DNA from: Bacteroidota bacterium
GTDB lineage: Bacteria > Bacteroidota > Bacteroidia > Bacteroidales > JAADJA01
Length of the DNA: 64,000 nucleotides
Assembly: GCA_020444515.1 (NCBI GenBank)
Contig: JAHLKX010000001.1
Span: 744,001 to 808,000 of the forward strand
Reading direction: 5' to 3'
In this document: positions 47,370 to 56,239 of the stretch, piece after piece
How positions within the stretch are numbered: position 1 is the first letter of the stretch
Layout: each line of letters opens with the position of its first letter
The notes under the pieces: model-generated
Databases searched by the model: none
The model's input: only the letters and a program-made list of their open reading frames with translations
What the model was told of the DNA's origin: nothing
Position numbers and translations under genes: made by a program

Positions 47370-48647
47370 ATGAGCAAATTTATAATTATTACCAATCCTT
47401 CGCCAGCACACATGTTCCCTATGTATCCGATTGCTTCAGAATTAGTTAAATCGGGTCACACCGTTAAGTGGATTAGTGGCTGGGCTTTTAAAGAAAAAGT
47501 GGAAAAAACAGGTGCTCAGTATATTCCAATGCACCCAAAGTACGACAGGGGAAATACTGACCTTTATGAATTTTTTCCTGAACTAAAAAAATTGAAAGGA
47601 GTATCCATGTTAAGGTTTTATTCCAAAAACTGGTTGTTGTCTCCATCCAGGTATTATATTAAGCAAATAGAAGATATTTTACTCGACTTCAAAGCTGATG
47701 CAATAATAGGAGACACCTTCAGGATGTATGCTGTTTTTGCAACCGAACGTGGAGGTCCTCCTTTTGTCATGATTAATGTTTTACCATTAATGTATCCCGG
47801 TAAAGATGTGCCACCACAAGGCATGGGGTTATTGCCGGGAAGTTCCTTCCTTTCAAAAATAAAGGAAAGCATTTTAAGGTTTATTTTGCATAAAATTATA
47901 TATCGTCCGAGTCAAAAATATTGCAATAAAATACGCTCTGAAATAGGACTACAAAAGTACAGGCATTTTTTTATTTTAGAAGGATGTGACAGGTCAGCAC
48001 TTTTGATACAACCAACAGTTCCTTCTTTTGAATACTATCCTCGACCTAAATTACCTAAGAACGTGCGGTTTATTGGACCAATTCTTGTTAAACCCGACCC
48101 CAATTTTGTTCCACCCCCCTGGTGGGATAAAGTTGTTGCAGGAGATAAAAAAGTAATTCTTATTAACCAGGGAACCATTGCAAAAAGTATTGATAACCTT
48201 ATATTGCCAGCCATTAATGCACTCGAAAACGAAGACGTTTTTGTGGTTGCTGTACCTGTAAAAGAGAATCAGATACATAACTTACCAACCAACACATTTG
48301 TCAGCGAATTTATTCCTTTTGGTAATTTACTTCCTTATGTCGATTTAGTTATTACAAACGGAGGATATGGTGGTGTAAAAAACGCTTTGGCTCATGGAAT
48401 TCCTCTAATAATAGCAGGGCAAACTGAGGATAAAATGGAGGTGTCGGCAAGGGTAGAATATTCAAAAACAGGAATTAATTTAAAAACAAGTAATCCAACA
48501 CCAGAGAAAATTCTTGAAGCAGTGCGGGAAGTTTTCTCGAATCCAATGTATCGGGAGAATGCTGAAAAATATCAAAGTGAAGCAAAAAATTACGATGCCC
48601 CCAAAATGGCAGTTAAACTTTTAGAAGGATTGGTAAGTAAAAAATAA
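47370..48647 (+). CDS. UGT/MGT-like glycosyltransferase in an AT-rich cassette
   Basis: 425 residues from ATG at 47370 (an in-frame TTG at 47355 lies inside the boundary repeat). GT-B fold of the GT1/MGT type: N-terminal SKFIIITNPSPAHMFPMYPIASEL, and a C-terminal donor-binding half with FIPFGNLLPYVDLVITNGGYGGVKNAL and GIPLIIAGQTEDKMEVSARV. It normally carries H-x-G-x-GS; here NGGYGGVKNALAHG substitutes Gly/Tyr for the usual His. Such enzymes glycosylate lipids, macrolides or other small acceptors. GC is low (16 of 60 at 47881-47940) next to 58% in the preceding gene, and the gene is flanked by attC-like sequence. Confidence 0.85.
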   Translation: MSKFIIITNPSPAHMFPMYPIASELVKSGHTVKWISGWAFKEKVEKTGAQYIPMHPKYDRGNTDLYEFFPELKKLKGVSMLRFYSKNWLLSPSRYYIKQIEDILLDFKADAIIGDTFRMYAVFATERGGPPFVMINVLPLMYPGKDVPPQGMGLLPGSSFLSKIKESILRFILHKIIYRPSQKYCNKIRSEIGLQKYRHFFILEGCDRSALLIQPTVPSFEYYPRPKLPKNVRFIGPILVKPDPNFVPPPWWDKVVAGDKKVILINQGTIAKSIDNLILPAINALENEDVFVVAVPVKENQIHNLPTNTFVSEFIPFGNLLPYVDLVITNGGYGGVKNALAHGIPLIIAGQTEDKMEVSARVEYSKTGINLKTSNPTPEKILEAVREVFSNPMYRENAEKYQSEAKNYDAPKMAVKLLEGLVSKK

Positions 48648-48653
48648 AAAAAC

Positions 48654-48790
48654 GTTGCCTAACATTTTGTATAAGTAATGGCAGGGAAAGTGGTAAATAT
48701 CAAGGTTTGTATCCCGCTCAAACTACTTAGCAGTTTGACGGGAAACTACCACGCAATCTGCCACTACCCATACAATTTACCGTTACAAAT
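48654..48790 (+). repeat. Long imperfect palindrome, attC-like, after the glycosyltransferase
   Basis: Begins GTTGCCTAAC; GCCTAAC fits RYYYAAC. Nested arms pair outwards: TTGTAT with ATACAA, GTAATGGCAG (48675) with CTGCCACTAC (48758), GTGGTA (48690) with TACCAC (48747), and CAAACT (48719) with AGTTTG (48732). TCCCG pairs with CGGGA. The right end is CGTTACAA, an imperfect R' site. Seven bases separate the preceding stop from the first core base. Confidence 0.55.
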
Positions 48791-48805
48791 ATTAAAAATC
48801 AAAAA

Positions 48806-49516
48806 ATGATGAAAATAGATTGGTTAAAAACTGCAATGTTCTCTGCTTCCATTATCCTTGCAGGATATTTTATAGGAAACATGCATAAAACCGGAAAAAA
48901 GTATGACCGGTTTGTCCAGGTAAAAGGTCTTTCTGAGCGCGAAGTAAATGCTGATTTAGCAGTTTGGCCCATCAACATTACGCTCACTGCCAATGATCTC
49001 AACTCACTAAAAATCAACATTGAAAAGCAAAATGATGAAGTTTACGATTTTTTTATTGATCAGGGATTTGAAAAGGCTGAACTGACCAAGGGCAGCACGA
49101 ATATTAGTGATGTCCGAGCCGATATGTATAATGCTAATTATCGGAACAACGAATTCAGGTACCTGGCAAAATCAGAGTTTACGGTTCGGACCAATGATAT
49201 AACCAGGCTTCAAAAAGCGCTTGCTGAATCTCTTGAACTGATGTCAAAAGGAATTTTACTGGGATCCAAGAATACGTGGAGGCCTATTGAATATATTTTT
49301 ACAGGATTGAATGATCTTAAACCCTCCATGATTGAAGAAGCAACCAAAAATGCCCGGGAGGTTGCAGAAAAATTTGCACGGGACTCTGATTCACGGGTTG
49401 GTGAGATCAGAATAGCCAGGCAAGGTCTTTTTACGATTAACGACAGAGATGAAAATACACCCCAAATTAAGATTGTCAGGGTGGTTTCTACAATAGATTT
49501 TCAATTAGAAGATTAA
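48806..49516 (+). CDS. SIMPL (DUF541) domain periplasmic protein
   Basis: 236 residues. One N-terminal hydrophobic segment (TAMFSASIILAGYFIGN) anchors or exports it; then the SIMPL domain: VQVKGLSEREVNADLAVWPINIT, long central helices, and a closing QIKIVRVVSTIDFQLED. The family (BP26-like) forms ring-shaped periplasmic oligomers of unknown role. A second ATG one codon on is an alternative start. It follows the palindrome and could be a second cassette, though its base composition is nearer the chromosomal average. Confidence 0.82.
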   Translation: MMKIDWLKTAMFSASIILAGYFIGNMHKTGKKYDRFVQVKGLSEREVNADLAVWPINITLTANDLNSLKINIEKQNDEVYDFFIDQGFEKAELTKGSTNISDVRADMYNANYRNNEFRYLAKSEFTVRTNDITRLQKALAESLELMSKGILLGSKNTWRPIEYIFTGLNDLKPSMIEEATKNAREVAEKFARDSDSRVGEIRIARQGLFTINDRDENTPQIKIVRVVSTIDFQLED

Positions 49517-49535
49517 AGGAACTGTCGACATTGTT

Positions 49536-49568
49536 TTTGGATGACCATTAAATGGAAATGTACATTTG
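49536..49568 (+). promoter_or_regulatory. Promoter of the 129-residue membrane protein gene
   Basis: TTTG (49536-49539) and TACATTTG (49561-49568), 21 bases apart, 33 bases before the ATG. Confidence 0.55.
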
Positions 49569-49601
49569 TGAATAATACCAATAAAAAACTCAAATTTTAT
49601 T

Positions 49602-49991
49602 ATGTCTTCCATGAATTATGTTAAACCTTTGGTTGCTGTTATCCTTGCCACCATCTGGATCAGCATTTCTGAATTCGTGCGCAATGAGTTCCTGCTCAAA
49701 TCATACTGGACGGATCATTATGAAAGTCTGGGACTGGTATTTCCATCAGAACCTGTAAATGGTGCCATCTGGGGTTTATGGTCATTGTTATATGCCATGG
49801 GCATTTATTTCATCTCAAAAAAGTTCAGCCTGTGGCAAACCACATTCATTGCCTGGTGGCTTGGATTTGTCCTGATGTGGGTCGTAACCGGCAATATGTT
49901 GGTTTTACCTTTCAGCATTTTACCTTATGCCATTCCTCTAAGTGTATTGGAAGCATTTATAGCAAGCCTGATCATTAAAAAAGTAACCTAA
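49602..49991 (+). CDS. Small multi-pass membrane protein of unknown function
   Basis: 129 residues with four hydrophobic segments (PLVAVILATIWISISEFVR, GAIWGLWSLLYAMGIYFIS, FIAWWLGFVLMWVVTGNM, IPLSVLEAFIASLII). The pairing of an acidic residue in helix 1 with NGAIWG recalls small DUF-type Bacteroidota membrane proteins, but no family is certain. Own promoter. Confidence 0.6.
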   Translation: MSSMNYVKPLVAVILATIWISISEFVRNEFLLKSYWTDHYESLGLVFPSEPVNGAIWGLWSLLYAMGIYFISKKFSLWQTTFIAWWLGFVLMWVVTGNMLVLPFSILPYAIPLSVLEAFIASLIIKKVT

Positions 49992-50053
49992 TTATTTCTA
50001 CCCATCTACTTTTATGATTAAATTAGTCGTTAAAATACCGCTAATTTTTAGTC

Positions 50054-50560
50054 ATGAAAAAGCTCAAACTCTCCGGATTATTTTTTCTCCTGGTTATAGT
50101 TTTTATTGGCTGCAAATCGGATGATGAACCAGTCATAAATGGTATTCCGATTACCAATACTTCTTGCAACGCATACAAAAGCAGTCCTGACACCCTTTCA
50201 ATACCTTCAGATCAATCCTGTGTTTACTATAGTTATGATGTGCTAACTCAAAGATTGACCTTGCATCATAAAAATGCCGGATTCAATTGTTGTCCCGGAA
50301 CCATTTATTACAATCCAGCGATTAGCGATTCTTTGATAATAATTTCGGAATTTGAAACCGATGCATTGTGTGATTGTAATTGTTTGTATGATCTGGGTAT
50401 GATTGTTCAAAACATTGAACCTGGAATTTATACGCTGAAATTCATTGAACCCTATCGGGGTGATCAGCAAGAATTGATTTTTGAAGTTGACCTGACTACA
50501 AACCTGCAGGGAATTTATTGTGTTACTCGTAATAATTATCCATGGAGAATAACCCAATAA
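50054..50560 (+). CDS. Cysteine-rich lipoprotein of unknown function
   Basis: 168 residues; lipoprotein signal ending VFIGC followed by KSDDEP. The mature part has cysteine clusters GFNCCPG and LCDCNCLYDL, probably disulfides or a metal site. HHKNAGFNCC and CDCNCLYDLG occur as a conserved pair in similar Bacteroidota lipoproteins by my recollection. Function unknown. Confidence 0.6.
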   Translation: MKKLKLSGLFFLLVIVFIGCKSDDEPVINGIPITNTSCNAYKSSPDTLSIPSDQSCVYYSYDVLTQRLTLHHKNAGFNCCPGTIYYNPAISDSLIIISEFETDALCDCNCLYDLGMIVQNIEPGIYTLKFIEPYRGDQQELIFEVDLTTNLQGIYCVTRNNYPWRITQ

Positions 50561-50625
50561 TGCAAAACGGAATTAATATTTCGAAAACCAGAAATCTTAG
50601 GATGGACGCCAGGAAGTTTTTTTAC

Positions 50626-50633
50626 TAAATTTG
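50626..50633 (+). promoter_or_regulatory. -7 box for the T9SS cargo gene
   Basis: TAAATTTG, a TAnnTTTG match 34 bases before the ATG. Confidence 0.5.
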
Positions 50634-50667
50634 AAGAATCAACCAAACGAATTTTAATTTCAACCCC

Positions 50668-52116
50668 ATGAAAAAATTATTGCTCCTCTCTACCCTCTTC
50701 TGGATCTCAATCTTCGCATTTCCCCAAACACAAATCGCCACCAGCAATCATTCGGTTGCTACGTATGGTCACAATCAACGAAAGATTGTCCGCGACTGGC
50801 AGGAAAACATTTATGTGGTTTACACCGATGTTGTGGAGGATGATATCGTTATTATGGGTTTAAGGTATGATCAGGCCAGTGAAGCGTGGAGTACGCCCCA
50901 ATTCATCATTTCAGGAAACGCCCCTACCCTTGCCATCGATCAAGATGATAAGATAATGATGGTTTATAAAACCAATGATCCGGAGCCGAAGATCAATTAT
51001 ATATCCACTTTAGATTTCACAAACTGGGAAGATCCAATAATCATTAGTTTCAATGACTATGAGGCAGATATGCCAGTGGCGGATGTGGATTCGACAGGCA
51101 TTTTAAATGTATTGTGGATTGATCATGGTAATGATCCCTCTGATACACGGCTTTGTTATGCCGGAATTATTGAAGATACCCTGATTGAGAACAAAGTAGT
51201 GCTCAATAAGGAAAACATTTGGGACATTTCCATTGCCAATCATTTACAATATGGGAACAACAGCCTGTTCTTTGCAATTGAATACTGGTTGGATACTGTT
51301 GAATTTTATCATTCATCCGATCATTTAGAAAGCATTGAAATGCTTTATTCCAATACCGCATTATTTCCATGTATTACTTATAATTCGGTATATCCCACTG
51401 GATGGGGTGAAGAGCATGCAGTCCGTTTTCTAATGGCTAAGAACAATGTATTATATGAAGTTGAAAGTGGGGTATTTGGATTTGAACCGATTGAGCACTA
51501 TTTATATGGTTATCAAGGAAGTTTTGTTTGCATTGACAATATCGCACCACCCCTTGGCTATAGCTTTCTTTTTTTGAATAATGACAAACTAAAACATGGG
51601 TTCTCATATGGTTCTATGTGGAATTGGACCACCGTTATGAGCAGTATTACAGGCGAAGGCGAGATTTCAAATCCAAACATAGCCTATAAACATTTTAACC
51701 CATTGGTTGTCGACTTTATCTGGATGGAAAACAGCAATGATGGTTATAATATCATGTATATGCGTGATGATAAGTATCAACCTATGCCGGGTATTAATGA
51801 TGAAGAAGCTGGAAAAGGATTTTCATTAACCGGCAAACCCAATCCTTTCTCCCAGTCCATCATCCTAAAAGTGATTGCTGAAGGGGTCAATAACAATCAA
51901 TCCCCTCACATTGAAATATTCAACATACAATCGCATCAAGTTGCGAAACTTGATCCCTATCAGAAGGATTTTTTAAATTCGACCGGAGAAACGCGTTTTC
52001 TTTACTTGTGGGATGGCACAACCAGCACTGGTATGAGCGCAAGCCCCGGCATTTATCTGGTTAGGTGCAGTTATAACCATAAACGGGTGGTCAGAAAAAT
52101 TGTATTTGAGCCCTAA
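50668..52116 (+). CDS. Secreted protein with T9SS type A-like C-terminal sorting domain
   Basis: 482 residues. Signal peptide (LLLLSTLFWISIFAFPQ). The body looks like a beta-propeller with repeated Asp-box-like strands (YVVYTDVVEDD, LAIDQDDKIMMVYK, NVLWIDHGND). The last ~85 residues (GKPNPFSQSIILKV, IEIFNIQSHQVAKL, YLWDGTTSTGM, PGIYLVRCSYNHKRVVRKIVFEP) match the type IX secretion C-terminal domain. It is therefore expected on the cell surface or released. Function of the propeller unknown. Confidence 0.75.
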   Translation: MKKLLLLSTLFWISIFAFPQTQIATSNHSVATYGHNQRKIVRDWQENIYVVYTDVVEDDIVIMGLRYDQASEAWSTPQFIISGNAPTLAIDQDDKIMMVYKTNDPEPKINYISTLDFTNWEDPIIISFNDYEADMPVADVDSTGILNVLWIDHGNDPSDTRLCYAGIIEDTLIENKVVLNKENIWDISIANHLQYGNNSLFFAIEYWLDTVEFYHSSDHLESIEMLYSNTALFPCITYNSVYPTGWGEEHAVRFLMAKNNVLYEVESGVFGFEPIEHYLYGYQGSFVCIDNIAPPLGYSFLFLNNDKLKHGFSYGSMWNWTTVMSSITGEGEISNPNIAYKHFNPLVVDFIWMENSNDGYNIMYMRDDKYQPMPGINDEEAGKGFSLTGKPNPFSQSIILKVIAEGVNNNQSPHIEIFNIQSHQVAKLDPYQKDFLNSTGETRFLYLWDGTTSTGMSASPGIYLVRCSYNHKRVVRKIVFEP

Positions 52117-52186
52117 CGGTGATGCAGGTAGCTTAGAAAATTTCAAATATCCGATTCATCAAAACACCTTGAAATTAATAACAGAA

Positions 52187-52211
52187 AAGGCCGCAACTTC
52201 GTTGCGGCCTT
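52187..52211. terminator. Bidirectional terminator between the T9SS cargo gene and the GroES-like gene
   Basis: Perfect 11-pair stem AAGGCCGCAAC/GTTGCGGCCTT with a 3-base loop; T tracts on both sides are short. Confidence 0.7.
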
Positions 52212-52233
52212 ATATATGTCATTTATGTAAAAC

Positions 52234-52617
52234 CTATTCAAACAAGCTCTCATCCCGCTCCAATAAAAGTATGGAATGTTGCGGAACGATGAAGTATTTT
52301 TCATTGTCGTACATCACTTCGACGGCCCCTTTTTGCATAAAAATGGCTAAATCGCCTTCGTGCGCCTGCAATGGAATATATTTGATCTTATCGTCATTTT
52401 TTTTCCAGGGCTCATCAATTTCATCACCGGGCAACGGAATGGGATATCCGGGTCCGACTTTGATCACATACCCCGAATGAACATCTTCCTTCTCCTGATA
52501 GCCAGGTGGCAGCAATAATCCACCTTTGGTTTTCTTATCGTGTTTCACGGGTTTAATAAGCACTCGATCACCCACGACGATCAGATTGCTTAATTTTCCT
52601 TTTGCAGAGCTTTCCAT
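52234..52617 (-). CDS. GroES-like co-chaperonin paralogue
   Basis: 127 residues. The Cpn10 fold is clear: VVGDRVLIKPVKHDKKTKGGLLLPPGYQEK, GYVIKVGPGYPIPLPG and DLAIFMQKGAVEVMYD, with an insertion (DEIDEPWKKNDDKIKY) absent from E. coli GroES. No groEL is adjacent, so this is probably a second, divergent co-chaperonin rather than the housekeeping GroES. It is 18 bases after arcB and likely in one operon with arcC-arcB. Confidence 0.82.
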   Translation of the reverse strand: MESSAKGKLSNLIVVGDRVLIKPVKHDKKTKGGLLLPPGYQEKEDVHSGYVIKVGPGYPIPLPGDEIDEPWKKNDDKIKYIPLQAHEGDLAIFMQKGAVEVMYDNEKYFIVPQHSILLLERDESLFE

Positions 52618-52635
52618 GCTTTCAGAATTTATTCA

Positions 52636-53637
52636 TCAACTTCCCAGTGTTGCCACCATGACAGCCTTAATGGTATGAAGCCGGTTTTCAGCTTCGTCAA
52701 AAACAATGGAGGCTTCCGATTCAAAAACATCTTCGGTAACTTCCATGGCATCAATACCATATTTCTTAAAGATATCTTCACCGACCTTTGTGTCACGGTT
52801 ATGAAATGCAGGCAAACAATGCAGGAATTTCACCTTAGGATTTCCCGTTTTCTTTAACAAAGATTTGTTCACCTGGTAAGGCAACATTTCCTTGATCCGT
52901 TTTTCCCACAATGAAGGATCTTCGCCCATCGAAAGCCATACGTCAGTATACAGAAAATCAACACCTTTAACACCCTTACCTACATCATCGGTTACGGTAA
53001 TTTTGCCACCGGTTTCTTTGGCAATTGCTTTACATTCTTTTACCAGTTTGGCATCCGGTTGACCCGATTTGGGTGCAACAGCGCGGTAATCCATACCCAT
53101 TTTAGCTGCACCTACCATAAGCGAATTACCCATATTATTGCGGGCATCACCCATGTAAGCAAATGATATTTGGTGTAATGGTTTGTCGGAATGTTCCATC
53201 ATGGTCAGAAAATCGGCCAGGATTTGGGTTGGGTGATATTCATTGGTCAGCCCATTCCAAACGGGAACACCGGCATATTTGGCCAGTTCTTCCACCACTT
53301 CCTGCCCAAAGCCTCGGTATTCGATACCATCATACATCCTGCCCAATACACGGGCTGTATCTTTCATGGTTTCTTTGTGGCCAATTTGCGATCCGGAAGG
53401 TCCGAGATAGGTCACCTGGGCTCCCTGATCAAAAGCAGCCACCTCAAAAGCACACCGCGTGCGGGTAGACGACTTTTCGAAGATCAATGCAATATTCTTC
53501 CCTTTCAGCCTGGGTTGCTCATATCCGCCATATTTGGCCTTTTTAAGGTCAGCAGATAAATTGAGTAAAAACCGGATCTCTTCCGGAGTAAAATCCAGCA
53601 ACTTTAAAAAGTGCCTGTTTCTTAAATTGTATGCCAT
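52636..53637 (-). CDS. arcB: Ornithine carbamoyltransferase, catabolic type
   Basis: 333 residues. Carbamoyl-phosphate site [27 protein letters not shown], and ornithine/catalytic Cys in [10 protein letters not shown]. The length and context beside carbamate kinase favour catabolic ArcB (citrulline phosphorolysis to ornithine and carbamoyl phosphate) over biosynthetic ArgF, and the motifs exclude the N-acetylornithine enzyme. An arcA was not found in the window. Lies 36 bases after arcC on the same strand. Confidence 0.9.
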   Translation of the reverse strand: MAYNLRNRHFLKLLDFTPEEIRFLLNLSADLKKAKYGGYEQPRLKGKNIALIFEKSSTRTRCAFEVAAFDQGAQVTYLGPSGSQIGHKETMKDTARVLGRMYDGIEYRGFGQEVVEELAKYAGVPVWNGLTNEYHPTQILADFLTMMEHSDKPLHQISFAYMGDARNNMGNSLMVGAAKMGMDYRAVAPKSGQPDAKLVKECKAIAKETGGKITVTDDVGKGVKGVDFLYTDVWLSMGEDPSLWEKRIKEMLPYQVNKSLLKKTGNPKVKFLHCLPAFHNRDTKVGEDIFKKYGIDAMEVTEDVFESEASIVFDEAENRLHTIKAVMVATLGS

Positions 53638-53673
53638 TTCGTATATTATTATTTGGTTATGAATTTCCAGTTT

Positions 53674-54618
53674 TTAAACCATTGTTATGCGGGTACCGCC
53701 ATCATCAACCCCAAGCAAAGTTGTTTTTGTAATGATGGCATCCTTACCGGTATTTTCAACAAAATCTACAGCTGCCCTGATCTTGGGTGCCATACTTCCT
53801 TCTCCGAATTGTTCTTCTTTCAAGTATTTTCGGGCCTGGGCAATGGTCATCCGATCAATTGTTTTCTCTTGTGGGGTATTAAAATTCAAACAAACCTTGG
53901 CCACATCGGTAAGGATAAACAGTTTGTCGGCGCCAATTTGCTTGGCCAGTAAGGCAGAGGCCAGGTCTTTGTCGATCACAGCATCAATGCCCTGCAATTT
54001 ATTGGGTGCTACATAAAAGGCCGGAATGCCTCCCCCACCTACAGCAATAACGATCTGTCCGCTGCGGGCGAGTTGCTCAATGGACTTCTTATTGCTAATA
54101 ACCAATGGCCTTGGTGAGGCTACGACTTTCCGCCAGCCACCCCTTTTTTTGTCTTCAATAAAAACGGCCTCTGTTTCAGCCGCTATTTTGTCCGCTTCTT
54201 CTTTTGAATAATAGGGTCCGATGGGTTTGGATGGTTTGTTGAAGGCCGGGTCATCTTTATTGACCAGAACCTGTGTGATGATGGTAATGATATCCCGATC
54301 CATATCATTGGCGGCAAGCACATTCCGAAGTTGCTGCTCAATGATATAACCAATAAATCCCTGGGAATAAGCTACACACACATCCAACGGCATGGTGGGC
54401 AATCCATGCACCTTGTTTCCGGCCTGTTCCGAGAGCAAGATATTCCCCACTTGCGGACCATTGCCATGGGTAATCACCACATTGTAATTCTCATTTAAGA
54501 GTTTTAACAGGTTTTTGCTTGCTTCCCAGGCATTGGTTTCCTGTTCATCAATGGTTCCTTTTTGACCGGCCTGCAACAGGGCATTTCCACCAAAAGCAAC
54601 AACTCCGAGTTTTTTCAT
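53674..54618 (-). CDS. arcC: Carbamate kinase
   Basis: 314 residues, the family size. Conserved GVVAFGGNALLQ, VITHGNGPQVGNI and VIAVGGGGIPAF at the nucleotide and carbamate sites, and SMAPKIRAAVDFV. It makes ATP from carbamoyl phosphate and ADP, releasing NH3 and CO2. First gene of the operon arcC-arcB-groES-like. A TAnnTTTG box lies 23 bases upstream. This gives ATP from citrulline or carbamoyl phosphate under anaerobic conditions. Confidence 0.93.
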   Translation of the reverse strand: MKKLGVVAFGGNALLQAGQKGTIDEQETNAWEASKNLLKLLNENYNVVITHGNGPQVGNILLSEQAGNKVHGLPTMPLDVCVAYSQGFIGYIIEQQLRNVLAANDMDRDIITIITQVLVNKDDPAFNKPSKPIGPYYSKEEADKIAAETEAVFIEDKKRGGWRKVVASPRPLVISNKKSIEQLARSGQIVIAVGGGGIPAFYVAPNKLQGIDAVIDKDLASALLAKQIGADKLFILTDVAKVCLNFNTPQEKTIDRMTIAQARKYLKEEQFGEGSMAPKIRAAVDFVENTGKDAIITKTTLLGVDDGGTRITMV

Positions 54619-54641
54619 AGGTATCGCAACTTAAATCTTCG

Positions 54642-54649
54642 CAAAACTA
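54642..54649 (-). promoter_or_regulatory. -7 box for the arcC operon
   Basis: Minus-strand TAGTTTTG, 23 bases before the arcC ATG; no clear -33 partner. Confidence 0.45.
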
Positions 54650-54711
54650 TAAATTTTATTAACTTCGAATTTTTTCTATCGGGGAAATTTCAACCTTTCT
54701 GAAAAGAATCT

Positions 54712-56229
54712 ATGAAGTTGAATGCACGATTTTTATCAGGTTTTGCAGGGGGTCTTTTGGTCTTCCTGTTGGTTATTATTTTCCTGGACCTGGAACCGGG
54801 TCATCCGCAGGTTACTTTTACCCTCGCCATAGCTCTGCTAATGGCTTTTTGGTGGATTACCGAAGTTGTTCCCCTGGCCGTAACGGCTTTACTGCCTGTG
54901 GTTCTCTTTCCGGCTTTCGGTATCATCAATGGAAAAGCAGTTTCCTCGGCCTACTTCAATGATGTGATTTTCCTTTTTATGGGTGGGTTTTTACTGGCCC
55001 TTGCGATGCAGAAATGGAACCTGCACAAACGGATTGCCCTCAGGATCCTCCGTTTTACAGGTGTTAGCCAGGGCCGGATCCTGTTGGGCTTCATGTTGGC
55101 CACGGCCTTTCTGTCGATGTGGATATCCAATACCGCAACGGCGATGATGATGATACCAATCGTGATTTCAGTGATCAGCCAGATGGAAGAGAATTTTGGA
55201 AAAGAAAATATCCGTAAATATGCCATTGGGCTTTTACTGGGTATTGCTTACAGTGCCTCCACCGGCGGTATCGCGACTTTGGTAGGAACACCTCCCAACC
55301 TGGCATTTGCCAGGATCTATTCCATTACCTTCCCTGAAGCTCCTGAAATCACCTTCGGACAATGGATGATTTTTGCCCTGCCAGTGAGCGCTATTTTATT
55401 GATCATTATCTGGCTGTATTTATATTTAATCTTTTGCAGGAAAAAACAAACTACATCCGGAAATGAAACTGCCCGGGCCCTTCGTGAACAATACCTTTCC
55501 CTTGGTCCTATAAAAAAGGAAGAAAAAATCGTTCTGACTGCCTTCATCTTTTTCGCCTTATTATTGCTTTTCCGATCCGACATCCAGCTGGGTAAAGCTG
55601 TTATACCGGGATGGTCTTCGCTTTTCGCCGAACCTTCTTATATCAATGATGGCACCATTGCTATTTTCATCGGGATACTATTGTTCCTGATTCCGGCAAC
55701 TGAAAAAAATGAAAAGATCCTCGACTGGGAAACAGCCCGAACATTGCCATGGAAGATCATCATATTGTTCGGTGGTGGTTTCGCCCTTGCTGAGGGATTT
55801 GTAGCATCGGGCCTTTCAGAATGGATAGGCAACAGCATGCAAAATGTTGCCGGGCTGCATCCCTTGATGGTAATCATGATCATAACAACCACGATGATCT
55901 TTTTAACCGAAGTGACCAGTAACACAGCTACAGCGCAAATGATCCTGCCCATCGTGGCAGCTTTATCGGTAACGGTAAAAGTTCATCCCCTGTTATTCAT
56001 GTTGCCTGTGACCCTCGCTGGTTCTATGGCTTTTATGCTGCCGGTTGCAACACCCCCCAATGCCATCATTTTCGGGACAGACCGCATCCGTATTGCTGAC
56101 ATGGCCAAAACGGGTTTTTTCCTGAATTTAATTGGCATCGTCGTCGTCAGCCTGGCTGTATGGTTTTTAGGCAGGTATATGTTTGATATTGATTTGCATA
56201 ATCTACCCGGTTGGGTTAAATTCAACTAA
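54712..56229 (+). CDS. SLC13/DASS-family sodium:anion symporter
   Basis: 505 residues, about 12 membrane segments. The two Ser-Asn-Thr signature motifs are present: WISNTATAMMMIPI and EVTSNTATAQMILPI, each starting a re-entrant hairpin that binds Na+ and carboxylate. VGTPPNLAFARI and ATPPNAIIFGTD complete the site. Substrates are usually C4-dicarboxylates, citrate or sulfate. First of five genes read on the plus strand to 60542. Confidence 0.9.
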   Translation: MKLNARFLSGFAGGLLVFLLVIIFLDLEPGHPQVTFTLAIALLMAFWWITEVVPLAVTALLPVVLFPAFGIINGKAVSSAYFNDVIFLFMGGFLLALAMQKWNLHKRIALRILRFTGVSQGRILLGFMLATAFLSMWISNTATAMMMIPIVISVISQMEENFGKENIRKYAIGLLLGIAYSASTGGIATLVGTPPNLAFARIYSITFPEAPEITFGQWMIFALPVSAILLIIIWLYLYLIFCRKKQTTSGNETARALREQYLSLGPIKKEEKIVLTAFIFFALLLLFRSDIQLGKAVIPGWSSLFAEPSYINDGTIAIFIGILLFLIPATEKNEKILDWETARTLPWKIIILFGGGFALAEGFVASGLSEWIGNSMQNVAGLHPLMVIMIITTTMIFLTEVTSNTATAQMILPIVAALSVTVKVHPLLFMLPVTLAGSMAFMLPVATPPNAIIFGTDRIRIADMAKTGFFLNLIGIVVVSLAVWFLGRYMFDIDLHNLPGWVKFN

Positions 56230-56239
56230 ATTCATACAA

